NCBI GenBank assembly: GCA_964247055.1 | Contig: OZ176054.1 | Span: forward strand, 5,456,001-5,520,000 | Reading direction: 5' to 3' | Origin: Paragordius varius | Taxonomy: Eukaryota; Nematomorpha | DNA: 64,000 nt | In this document: one piece after another, positions 50,655-61,497 of the stretch | Layout: the number at the start of each line of letters is the position of its first letter | Position numbering within the stretch: the first letter of the stretch is position 1 | Position numbers and translations under genes: made by a program | The notes under the pieces: generated by a model | Told to the model about the DNA's origin: nothing | The model's database searches: none | The model's input: only the letters and a program-made list of their open reading frames with translations

Positions 50655-51021
50655 ATAAAATATATGTAAATGTGTGTGTAGGCAAGCTTCGACAAATTAA
50701 AATTATTTTCCTCAGTATGAGACTTAGAATTATAACACATACTAAAAAATCCTATTTACCAAATTTTTAAAAATTTTTATTGTTTTTAACTCCCAAGTTT
50801 TTTAATATGGGGATTGAAACAGAAAATGTTTTGGGCAATGTTTCGGTTTAAATAAGGTGTCAAACAAAATTATTCCTGAAATACGTTTTAAATCAATAAA
50901 ATATTTTACAATAATTCTGATTTCAGATACTTTTTTTTAAATTTAGGGGAAACCTATGATTATTATACAATGGGTAGAATGATAAAAAAAAAGAAAAAAA
51001 CTTTTCATTAGATTTACCCAA
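50655..51021. other. Spacer between repeats
   Basis: AT-rich, nothing recognised. Confidence 0.5.
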
Positions 51022-51711
51022 ACATCATGACCTTTTTGGGTAGTTTTATATACCAGAGCGATTTGAATTTGAAAATCCAAAAAAGTATTTTGGGTATTAG
51101 GCCGAATCGAAAAATGCTTTGTCTATTTTAAGGCAGATGCCTCATAATTTTTTAAAGAAATGTAAAATTTGATCCTCCTCACAAACTTTGCGTCGCTTTT
51201 CACTTGTTTGTCTACAATGTCATATTAGGGTAGTTTTAATCCCAAAGCGTATTGTGAATAAACTGTTATTTTGAGTGTTAATTTAGTTAGAATTTTATTA
51301 TCAAACATTAATCCTGTATTAATAAAAAATTTACAGTTTTGTAACTTTTAGAGTCGAAATTTCGGACAGCTCCTAAACCGCATCAAACTAAACATTTGTT
51401 TAAAAAATCAGATATTTATTTTCGTTGGTAAAATACATATTGAAAGCTTTCTAAAATTAATTATTTACAATTTCTAACCATAATAACTTTATTTGCCTAT
51501 AGTATTAGGGATTTGAAAAAATTTTATGAAAAAAATGGTGGCGAAAAAGTTTGATATGAGGATTTTTTATTATTTTACATAAAAAAAAATTTTGTATTAT
51601 GCGCCTAAAACACTAAAGAAAGCACATTTTTAAATTCGGCCCAATACCTTAAATGTCTTTAAAAGTATATTTTCGCTTGGGATATAAATCTACCCCAAAT
51701 ATCATGGAGTG
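51022..51711. mobile_element. Long-inverted-repeat MITE-like element
   Basis: Imperfect inverted arms of about 150 bp. Left: CATGACCTTTTTGGGTAGTT, then GGGTATTAGGCCGAATCG. Right, reversed: CATGATATTTGGGGTAGATT, then GGTATTGGGCCGAATTTAAA. The interior is non-coding. Related fragments lie at 40555-40990 and 63245-63440. No target duplication was identified, so the superfamily is unknown. Confidence 0.7.
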
Positions 51712-51955
51712 TTGTTGCTAACACAACAGGAGATAAATGTATATTGGTTAAAAAACTTTTAGGTTACATTTTACCAGCAAAAACTTGATATTTATTGCTT
51801 TCATAATCAGCTTTTTTCAAACTGTTTTGGAGCATCGCAACTTTTGACTCTGAAGTTCCAAAACTGTAAGAAATATAAGTTTTATCTAATAAGAACAGTG
51901 TTTGATAATTATAATTTTAACTAAAATAACTTTAAACAGTGTTGTATTTAAAAGA

Positions 51956-54705
51956 GTGTATATCAGGGGTGGCCACACTTTTTTTGTCGCGAGCTTTTTT
52001 TTGGCTTTTTTGTTAAAAAAAGAGTTCGCGGTCACCCAGAAATATTTATCAAAAAAACTCAATCAACACTTTAAATGATGTATATACCTGCTTTACAGAT
52101 TAGAGTGACTTGTTTAAACCATTTTAAAATTGTAATTTTTTTATCTATCAACCAAATACAAAAATAATTTTAATTAAAAGACAACGGGTTATTAACTACC
52201 TTAATTTTTTAACCAACATAAAACACTTCAAAATATTTATTTATTAAATTTCTATTATATGAAATTTTACAATATAAAAATTTAAACAATGCATTTGAAA
52301 TTACAGGGGAGAATACATTATGATACAAAAAATAAAAGAAATAAAAAATAGCATTCCAATTTAGAACCATAATTTGAACATAAATAAGAGTACATTAAAA
52401 TTGTATCAGTTTTAATTCTATCCACATATTTTTTAGTAAATCGGCTTTTTCCTAAGCGAAAATACAACTCGATAAACATCCATATTTAATAAAGAAAAAA
52501 ATATTTAAAACGCCCGACTGCGAAAAAATTCAGAAAGTTTATCTAAATTAGGTTCAAATGAAGTCAAAGCAATTCTCAAACATGATTCTAAATGTTTATT
52601 AGTTAATTGTGACCTCTGTTTAGTTTTGATAGCATTCATAATTGAAAAAGCCGATTCACATAAATATGTGGATCCAAAAAAAGAATTGAATAATGCAGCG
52701 GTTTTCCAAATATGGGGGTATTTATCTTTATTTATAAATTTATATATATCTGATCCTAATGATTTTAGATGGATATCGCATTTAACATTTATTAATTCCT
52801 CTTCCAACTCTGCTAAATTTGGTACACCAAGAAAGTGGCTGAGTTTTTGAGCAATATATTCAACATTATTATTATTATTAAATGGGCATGATAAAAAAAT
52901 AGCGATGTCTTCAATTTTATTTATAGATGAAAATCGTTTTTCAAAATCATTAATAAGCAGACCAATATCATCTGCATATTTTTCAAAAGAGAGATTCTCT
53001 ATTTTTTCAGACACCGCTGCCAGATTAAAAAAATGTTTTAAATCTCGGTTTTTTAATTGTGTTTCTACTACTGTTAGTGTCCTTAAAAGATTTTAAAGCA
53101 CCCATCATATCCATTATTGTTTTATCTTTTCCTTGTAATTGGATGTTTAATTTATGCAATTTTTCCGTGATATCGCATAAAAATGCAAGATCAAGCAGCC
53201 AATCTTGATCTTTCAATTCAGGGTATGAAAATTTAGAATTCTCTAAAACAATTTCTATTTGTGGTAAAAGTTGCCTAAATCTAATTAAAAATGCGGCACG
53301 ACTCAACCACCTTACATCAGTATGTAATAAAAGTTCTACATATTCCACGACTCATTTAACAAAATTCGAAATTGGCGGCGGGACAAGCTTTTTGTTCGAA
53401 TGGCGTTAACAATTTTAAAACAGGGGTTCATTACATGATGGTATTTTAAAACTTTTGAACATAAAACTTGATTATGGATTATACAATGGTAATCAATGAA
53501 CTTGGGAAATGCACTGTGATTTTTACATAAAGCGATAAAGCCGTTGTTAACGCCAATCATAGCTGGAGCTCCATCAGTAGTTATAGATGCGAGTTTTACG
53601 ATGGGAAGTTTCGTATCTGTGATAAATTTATAAAAAGAATAAAAAATATCCTGCCCTCTGGTTCGTTCGTGGAGAGGTATTATAGTTAATAATTCCTCCT
53701 TTGCAGATAAATCACTAAATATCATACGAATAAAATTGCATAATTGGGCGATTCCAACATAATCGGTGGACTCATCGAGTTGCAAGGAAAAAAAATACAG
53801 TTATTAATATTTTCATGTAAAATTTCATCAAGATTATTACTAATATCTTCAGCCCTGCGCATAACGGTATTTCTCGATAAGCTTATGCTTTTAATAGCTG
53901 TCATAATATTATTTTTGTTATCAAAATTTTCAAATAAAATATCACAAGCGCTAATAAAGGCTTCTTTATATATTTCACCATCTTGGAATGGCTTATTGTT
54001 CCGAATGAGTATTCCCGCTACCTTGAATGAAGCAATCGTAGCATTTTTATAGTCTTTGTTGTATTTAAGTATGCTATTTTGTGAGGCGGATAATTGTTCT
54101 TTTAATTCCTTTACTTTAATGTTGCGTTCTTGAGTTTGTAAGGGGTAGTTTTTGGAGTAATGTGGATGCAGAGATCTATAATGTCTTTCAATATTTGACT
54201 TTTTGGGCAAAGCAACAGTACTATTGCATATTAGACAGGTGCATGTTTCATTTATCATAATAAAAAAGTATTCATGCTCCCAATCTTTCTTGTATCTGTA
54301 CAACTTTTTTTGGCTCATTCTAAAATATAAGTTTTAAAAACCTACTTTTGGTGTATCAAATCAAATCTAACTTCACGATTATGCTTCTGATTTATGAATA
54401 AGCTTTGCTCAAAGTTTTGATATATTCAAGGGAAATGACTGATTTTAAGTTTTAATGCAAATGCTCCAAAACATATGAATTATAATTAATAAAATAATTT
54501 TTTTACACCCTTTTCTTAGACGTTTTTTTTTAATTTAAACCGTATTTTTTTGTATTTTAAATTTAAATTCGCTCAGAAGTAGCCAACTATCCGAAAAAAA
54601 TCAATAAAATTTTTTAAAAAAAAATATTTTCAGGCGGTCACTTTTTGAGTTGTCGCGGTCACGAAAGTGACCGCGGTCACCTCGTTGGCCACCCCTGGTG
54701 TATAT
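51956..54705 (-). mobile_element. hAT transposon, full-length with 8-bp target duplication
   Basis: Element 51964-54697 (2734 bp) between two identical GTGTATAT octamers (51956-51963 and 54698-54705). Terminal inverted repeat CAGGGGTGGCCA at both ends. The right end continues with a subterminal palindromic block, CGGTCACGAAAGTGACCG. An 8-bp duplication and CAGGGGTGGCC ends are hallmarks of hAT elements. It contains one transposase gene on the minus strand, now broken. Perfect ends and duplication suggest a fairly recent insertion. Confidence 0.95.
52505..54318 (-). pseudogene. hAT transposase with BED zinc finger, frameshifted
   Basis: Similar to the hAT-derived GTF2IRD2/ZBED5-type proteins. 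The start MSQKKLYRYKKDWEHEYFF leads into a BED-like finger (CTCLICNSTVALPKKSNIER then HYRSLHPHY). The RNase-H-like core shows LQLDESTDYVG, SITTDGAPAMIG, HCIIHNQVLCSKVL and HTDVRWLSRAAFL. The C-terminal hAT dimerisation region includes FFGSTYLCESAFSIMN. Coding continuity shifts frame three times: near 53800 (after a run of eight T), near 53345 and near 53083. The piece from 53014 down to 52505 ends normally in FFRSRAF-stop. No introns are needed. Not functional as it stands; other copies elsewhere in the genome may be intact. Confidence 0.92.
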
Positions 54706-54922
54706 AAACCTACCCCAATATGTCATTGCGGAAAAAAATGAAGTGTTAATGTGATAAATATAATAGTTTTGCTTACTGTTTATATTTTGCAAAAAAAATT
54801 TAAAGCTCCATCTCATAAATAAGAATTGCTTATGACATTCACTAAACTAAGACGTATGAAAATTAGCAATTTCTATTTTATCAGCTCACCCAAAATTAAC
54901 TGACGGATATATACATGTAAAG

Positions 54923-55235
54923 CAGGGGTGTCCAATATGCGGCCTGAGATACAATGTGCGGCCCATAAATTTGGATTACCAAACAAATAATAATGTGATA
55001 TGCTCATAAAGTAATAACACTGATATTTCATGAACAAATTTTTTTAATATGTCTTTCCAACTGACAACCAATTAGCAATAATCGATTATAATTTATACTT
55101 TGATTGGTTTTTAATTTTTTTACAATAATATGTCTGAAATTTAATTAAAATAGTCATTATTGATCATATATTTCTTAAATGCTACTGAATTTATTTTTCA
55201 AAAATACGACCTGAAGCCATTTGTTGGACACCCTG
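54923..55235. mobile_element. hAT-type MITE, 313 bp
   Basis: Ends CAGGGGTGTCCAATATGCGG and, reversed, CAGGGTGTCCAACAAATGGC, so the terminal inverted repeat is about 14 bp. Termini and length resemble non-autonomous hAT elements. No clear 8-bp duplication remains, suggesting greater age than the neighbouring full-length hAT, whose ends (CAGGGGTGGCC) are related but not identical. Confidence 0.8.
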
Positions 55236-55825
55236 ATATATATAAAATATAAAAAATTTTTATGTTTTTTTTAAAATATCCAATATAAATTCAAATATAA
55301 AAAAATAATAGGTGATTTTGGAGATAAGTCAATTTTAGATGTAAATAAATTAAGCGTAAATAAAGGACGAATTTATTAACATAAAATATTGTGCTAAATG
55401 TTCTTTATTAATTATATAAAATGCCAAAATACTTTAAATGATATAATGACAAATCTCTTGGCTTGTATAGCCTAATGCTTTTTTAAAAAAATTTAATTTT
55501 TACGTTTGATGAGAAATGTGATAGCAATTATGGGGGAGTATAGAGCGTCTTCGATAATAGAATATCAATAATTATTTTGCTGTAAAAGTATCATGTATGG
55601 GGTGTATTTGCATTTGATGATACATTGAAAGCTAAGATATCTTGTTTTATGTGATTATACCGTATAATAATTGCTCTTTTTGACTGATTTTTTCTCACGT
55701 CCGCCGCACGGACGCATACAACATTTTCTTCTACTTTTTATGCTGTTGTATAATCAGGAGGGAGAGCAGATTGGTGCGCGAATAAAATATAAATATCGTT
55801 AATAGTTTTTTTAATTTCTTTCGTT

Positions 55826-55890
55826 TGATTGTACAGTAAATAGAGCGCCGGACTCTCTGGGTGTGTGACCGGAATTCGAACTTTTTAACT
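55826..55890 (+). repeat. tRNA-like sequence, probable SINE head or tRNA relic
   Basis: ACAGTAAATAGAGCGCCGGA followed by CTCTCTGGGTGTGTGACCGG and AATTCGAAC resembles the D-arm, anticodon-arm and T-arm order of a tRNA. The B-box-like part is GGAATTCGAAC (55871-55881) against the consensus GGTTCGANNCC. The anticodon loop is too short and the acceptor stem does not pair, so it is not a working tRNA gene. Confidence 0.45.
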
Positions 55891-56205
55891 GTGCAACCGT
55901 TCCATCAGCACTGGTGGCACTAGAGAATATTATATCTTTCATAAGTACTGATAGTTAATTTTTAACATTAATATAATAGAAAAAGATAGTATTTTTATTA
56001 TAGGGGCAACCCTCTAAATGGATGTTTAATTATAAAGCTGTCTGTTCTATCTCTTATTGTTTGGTAGTAAGGTTCTTCTTTATAATTGTGGATGATGGTT
56101 AAATCTGGTATGAGAAATTGGTTAAACATATGTTTTATGTTACAAAGTTTATTCTATGCTAGTCAACTTTAGATTTAAAAAGTTAATTCTTATTTTATAT
56201 TTCAT

Positions 56206-56361
56206 TTTTAAGCGTTATCTTTTCCTGTTTTCGAAATTTGGTGAGGCCGCTGTGAGGAAAATACATAGGTCAAGCAAAAAATCAAGAAGTGTGCGATCCG
56301 ATGATATATCAACACATGCAAAAGACACATCACTTAATTGGTCCAAATACTTTCAAAACTA
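56206..56361 (+). CDS. Possible terminal exon of an unidentified gene
   Basis: Open frame ending in a stop at 56359-56361. Its last 40 residues are rich in Ser, Lys and Arg with few AT-driven residues (FGEAAVRKIHRSSKKSRS, STHAKDTSLNWSKYF). TTTTTAAG just upstream could be a splice acceptor. No upstream exon or family was recognised; it may be chance or a fragment. Confidence 0.2.
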
Positions 56362-57182
56362 AAAAAACGACCATCGCTTATTATCCAAACATACTCCTAA
56401 ATAGATTATGTATAATAGCCTAACATAAACCACATAATAAAAATTTTACAAAAAATCCATTACACCCTGCTGATAATATACATACACAGACAACAACAAC
56501 AAATGTCAAAAATAACAAATTATCGTTTTATAATATCTTTTTACATTTTTTATTTTTATTTATTTAATTGGTGAGGGATCAGTTAATTCCTTTGCTGTAT
56601 ATGCTATCTGTCAATGATTTATGAAAAATTAGCAATAAATATACTTTCTCAGACTGTATATTCAAAATATCTTAAATTTATTAATAAATTTACGGGTTGT
56701 TGATAATATTTTAAAATATAACTTCTCAGAAGTTTTTAAAAAATAAATAATAAGTTTAATTGATTAAGAACCGAATGTAAACGCGTTTTTTTCCAAACAC
56801 TTCCGAAACAATATTTGGAAATTTAGTATTATTTCCAAAAGGCCAATGATTATGGTTCCAATCCTTGTAGACATCCTAAATTTATATATTCATCTTCTTT
56901 ATTTGTTTAAAAATTACATCATTTAAAAAATTTCATACAAATTTGTATATAATTTAGATTCTATAAAACAAATCTTTTAAAGTACATTTTATGTTCTTTG
57001 TGTGCTAAATGAGTTAGTTTGAGATGGAAATGGCAGTTAAAAAAACCATTTGTCCAACTACTTATGATAATAAGATAAAAATGAATTTTAGGAGTTTTAA
57101 AAACTTGATCTCAAGTGATAAATTGTTTTTAAATAATTATGCAATATATACTATAATACGCAATTTTACAGAGACTTAAATA

Positions 57183-57332
57183 ATGCTACGCACACCACAA
57201 TCGCAAGGGAAGTTTAGGTTGAAAATAAAATCTCTATCAACCGTTTCATTTATGCCAACCATAAATGATTATTGGCAATCTATTCAAAAATTAGATGATA
57301 GCTCAGATATTAAATATGTGAGATTTTATTAA
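57183..57332 (+). CDS. Possible small ORF, 49 residues
   Basis: Starts MLRTPQSQGKFRLKIK and contains TINDYWQSIQKLDDSSDIKY, a composition unlike random AT-rich translation. GTGAG at 57318 could be a splice donor, with an acceptor at about 57356, but the joined frame stops at once. Unrecognised; about 460 bp upstream of the protease gene. Confidence 0.2.
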   Translation: MLRTPQSQGKFRLKIKSLSTVSFMPTINDYWQSIQKLDDSSDIKYVRFY

Positions 57333-57787
57333 AACAACCTTCCAATCTGTTTACAGATATAATTTGATACATCATCGGCAACCAAAGGAAATAATCGTAT
57401 TATAATATCGCTTAGTTTGCGTAAATATTGATACAAACGTTAAGAATATTAGTAATTAGCTTAGTCATTTAGTGAAAGTGTATTTCATTATGTGGGCCCC
57501 TATATTTTATACAATTTACATGTTAGGAAAAGGTTCCTTAATTTAATACCAAAACTTATATTTATTTTTAAAATTTCAATTTAAAATTTTGTCTTAACCA
57601 CGTATTCAAATTTGGGGTATCTGTTAAGTTTAATAAACTATAGTTATATGCAAAAAATACAACTTTTGTTGCACCCAAATTATATTATCTCTACTGCCTT
57701 TTTTGAATAAGAAGTTTTAAAATTTTTGGGTAGATATATAAACGGGAGAAATTTTTCGAAATCTAACACTGTTCAATAAACACATCG

Positions 57788-59009
57788 ATGAAATATCTTA
57801 TTTTTATTCTTTTTTTATCGATTTTTATATTTTGTCAAACGCATGCCCTATATGTGGACCGGGATAACACTGATTCAAGGTTTTAACTTTTTTGTGTATA
57901 GCACCTCCTCTCATTTTTTTTTCATTCTATAGCCATGATGCGTCTGATGAGAAAAGTGCTGATTCAGACACAACAAATCTAAGCGCAGACGACAATAATT
58001 TGGGTGATTTAGCAAACGATTTTGCCGATGATGACATGTATGAATACGCTCCGGACTCTGATGATGCTATTGATAGCACAGCGGATGATTTTGCCGACTC
58101 TGATGGCGACACTACAGACGACACTGACGAAAATGTGGACACTGACGATAATAAAAATGATGACAAAGATGACACAAACCTTAAATCATTGAGGATCAAT
58201 GGTGGGACAGTTGTCACCGCTACCGCCTCCTTTGTGGTATAAAATTTATGGGTTCAACCTGTTTTTTTCTCTTATCTAGGTTTCATTAGGTTTACCGGAT
58301 GATAGGTGTGTGGGAACGTTTCTCAACAGCAAAACTATTTTAACTGCCGCTCACTGCGTTTTTAATCAGTATAAATTTTATTACTATCAAATATAATTCA
58401 TTAGACGTCCAGCAGACATTAAGATTAAGGCTGGGGTAAATAACCTAAATTTGCCAGGCGTTACTTCAGCGATTTCCGCAATTCATCCACATCCCAACTT
58501 CACCTCTCAATTGAATCGGAATGATATTGCCATTCTCAAATTGGCTACTGCGCTGACAACCATGATGACTTTGCCATTACCATCTGCAACAGAAGACCCA
58601 AAATCTGCCACTTGTTATGCTTTAGGCTGGGGACCTATAATGCGTAATACTTTTTTCCATCATCTTTAGCTGAGTTAAAACGTGTGAAATTGAACTACAT
58701 TTCGGAAGCTGATTGTAGAAAAAATCAAATTATTGCGCCAAGATTGCAAGCTGGAACCATTAACCTTGATAACAAAATATGTGCAATGTCCGATGATTTC
58801 TGGCGAGGGACAGAACCCGTATATTTTTTGTGTGATGAATTATAATGTTTTAGGGTGATAGTGGTGGACCCTTTGCTTGTTTAATGGGCAATAACTATAA
58901 GATATTTGGTGTAGCTTCGGAAAATGCATTAGATACCGATATTGACTGGAAAGTGTCTGTTTACATTGATGTTCGCAAATATTTAACATGGATCAACTCA
59001 TTGTTATAA
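57788..59009 (+). CDS. Secreted chymotrypsin-fold serine protease with Asp-rich propeptide
   Basis: Peptidase family S1 zymogen, exported by an N-terminal signal peptide (MKYLIFILFLSIFIFCQTHA). Exons 57788-57879, 57933-58236, 58280-58368, 58405-58643, 58670-58818 and 58854-59009 join in phase (342 residues). Residues about 32-120 are an extremely acidic propeptide (ADDNNLGDLANDFADDD, TDDTDENVDTDDNKNDDKDD). Activation would occur at SLR|INGG. The triad is visible: His in TILTAAHC, Asp in RNDIAIL, Ser in GDSGGP. Other marks are CYALGWGP and the final WINSLL. The usual Cys before GDSGGP is absent (RGTEPGDSGG); Gly three residues before GDSGGP, about position 189, argues against trypsin-like specificity. 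Introns are 53, 43, 36, 26 and 35 nt. AATAAA at 59017-59022 lies only 7 nt after the stop. Confidence 0.9.
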
Positions 59010-60329
59010 AATTTTTAATAAATGAAAATTACGCATATTATGAAGGTCTATTTAATATCAATGAAAAGCGGAAATTGGTTATTCAAAACTTATATAGTAA
59101 CAATTTCTCGCGTCCCATATTTTTTTATTGTTACCACTCTTAACAAAAATAAACCCAGAATTTAATTTTCTTACTTTATTTTATTTTAAAAAATATCTAT
59201 CTTTAAATCTGAATTTTGCAAAATGTAAATTACTCGTAACAACCGTTCGCTATAGAAAAATTAAAAAATATTATTTAGTAATGGCGCAAAAACATCGGAT
59301 AATACATTTAAACTTCCTTTTCAGAGAATAATTTACAATTAGCTGCCATATGCAATCATTATTAAAATATATATTATTGCAAAAAAACGGTACAAGTTCA
59401 CAAAAGATGGCCTATTACACAGGGTGGGGTCCCAACTGTCGACCTTGGCTAAATATTTTACTTCTTGGGGAAAATGATTTAAACAATTCGATATCATATG
59501 GTTTTCTTGGTTGATGCTTCAAAGCCACCTTTTTTATAGCGGCGTATTTAACGAAAGAAACCTACACTAATTCTTAAAAGATTTTTTGTGTTTAAAAAAA
59601 CGCAATTTTACGGGGGAGGGGCTAAACGCATGTATCAATTTTAAAAAGTGGCGGAATATGTTCCGCGCATAAATAAGTAAGAATTCGGGTCTTTTTGTTT
59701 TCCGTAGGAGGTAAAATTTTTACAACCCTCTTTTTCACACGAGGCGCATATAAACTATAGGGCTAATTTATAATGGTTGTTCAACCACGCCCGGCACATT
59801 TATAAATGAATTTAAAAAGATGTCTACGCTATGACCGGTACATTCATAAATATATAAAGATGTTATGATATTTGAATGAGCCTGCATTCCAGAATATAAT
59901 GATAAATGTGTTTTGGTTTGCAAAATCATTAGTAAAAACTATCGCAAAATACTTTAATAGAATATTGTCAACCTTATAAAATCAAAGAAAATTGCAATTT
60001 TTTCATTATATTGAAGTTTAGTGAAATTGATGAATCACAGGTCATAACTAAATAGTCAAATGTTTAACATTTTCGTTTTATCCGCAAATTTTATTTTGCT
60101 CTTAACCTATGTGCACTTGGATTCTCTTTTTTCTCATTTTTTTCGGATCTCAAAAAACATGTTAAAAGATAGGCAGATTCGATTTATTAAATAAATTTCT
60201 ACGCACAATATAACGATTAATATAATTATGGTGCAACTTTGAATAAATTATATATGTGTTAGTTTGATTAATTTTATCAACAATAACTAAATTTGACAAA
60301 TTATTTAAAATAAATCTATTATATGATTT
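59010..60329. other. Intergenic, possible Helitron debris
   Basis: No gene seen. At about 59590-59770 the motifs ATTTTACGGGGGAGGGGC and CTCTTTTTCACACGAGGCG recall minus-strand Helitron modules (GGCATTTTACGGGGGGAGCG and the CACACGGGGTGGG block), so a strongly decayed copy is possible. Confidence 0.35.
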
Positions 60330-61497
60330 TCACCATTCATGGACTTTTTTATCACTATAAAATTGACCGTTTGGATTATTTGAATCGTTCGGGGGTAAAA
60401 GAGCTAAATATACGGGTGTTACGGCTCCTTCATCAATCGTTTTATGACCTTTATAGGATGACATGTTTGTGGATACATAACCGGGACAACAACAATTTAT
60501 GAGAACGTCCTTTTTGTCTGGATGCAATTTATTGTATTCTCGGGCAAAAATTTTCGTAAGGGCTGTTACACCTGACTTTGAAATTCCGTAATGGGATGTC
60601 CCATAACCGAGGGCTTTCCAAGCCTCCGGATCATCATCTCCCAAATGTGCCGACTTTTCATATTCCTTCATCCACTTCTCCAATTCCTCAAGCGTCATAT
60701 CTTTATCGGCACGTCGAAACCAATTTTGAACTTTTTCGGAGGGGATATTGTTGAGACAACCGCACACACTCGAAACATTAACGAGCCGTGCATGATCCCG
60801 GAGGATTGGTATCATTTGCTGACACATGTGTAGAGTTCCCCAAAAATTAATTTTTAAAGTTTCATGGGCTTGAATGGCATTGGACTCAGTGGCGTCCCGT
60901 TTGTAAGCAATCCCAGCGTTATTAACCAGCACATCTAAGCCACCATATTTTTCAAGCAAATAATTTTTACAATTGGTTATAGAACTATCATTCGTAATGT
61001 CAAGTTGATGAAATTTGGGTATTTTGGGCAAATTCATTCCCTTTAACTTTTCAATTGCTTCTTGACCGCGTTCCACATTCCTAGCACTGAGGATGACATC
61101 TCCATCAAATTTCTCACATAAAGCTTTGACAATAGCAAAACCAATCCCTTGATTGGCACCAGTTACTAAGGCAACTCTTGTTAGTAAAGATATAATTAAA
61201 AAATTTACACAAACATCTTATTGACCATATTAAAGTTAATTGCAGTATGCACATTTGTGCTGGCATGATATTATAGTTGGTCAATTAGCAACACAGCATT
61301 GTATATAAAAACAACAAAATGTTGGTTTATTTAATTATGGATAAAATTTGTTTTATAACAAATGACCAACAATAATGTGACCAAGCCAGTATAAATGTTG
61401 ATACTGTATATGTAAAATTTCCAGGATATTACAGAATTTGTTGGCACCTTGTATGCGTTATTTTGTAAATGATCGAAATATTTTACCTTAAAGGCAT
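60330..61497 (-). CDS. Carbonyl reductase, CBR1-like short-chain dehydrogenase
   Basis: NADPH-dependent reduction of ketones, aldehydes and quinones, in the cytosol. Exon 1 carries only 11 coding nt (61487-61497, ATGCCTTTAAG). Exon 2 is 60330-61176. They join as MPLRVALVTGANQGIG (285 residues; human CBR1 277). The Rossmann-fold motif is TGANQGIG, then NNAG in GGLDVLVNNAGIAYKRD, Ser in LVNVSSV, and the Y-x-x-x-K pair in SHYGISKSG. CCCPGYVSTNMSSYKG and TPVYLALLPPN match CBR1 closely. It ends in KKVHEW (human KRVEQW). The insertion around the NWFRRADKDMTLEELEKWM region matches the longer helix of CBR1-type enzymes. The start was chosen because exon 2 has no in-frame ATG before RVALVTG, while the upstream ATG plus AG|gtaaaa donor fits the phase. 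A further 5' intron may end at 61511. Confidence 0.93.

Larger units (their letters stand above)
55236..57787. other. Intergenic, mostly featureless
   Basis: AT-rich apart from a block at about 55690-55930 that holds a perfect 6-bp stem hairpin (CGTCCG-CCGCA-CGGACG, 55698-55714) and a tRNA-like stretch. Two short open frames are listed separately. No confident gene. Confidence 0.45.

Noticed and set aside
55826-55890. Functional tRNA gene
   Set aside because: The anticodon arm is too short and the ends cannot pair as an acceptor stem. Only a tRNA-like relic is supported.
57927-58217. Ser/Val-rich antisense frame opposite the protease propeptide
   Set aside because: Mirror of the Asp-codon repeats on the plus strand.
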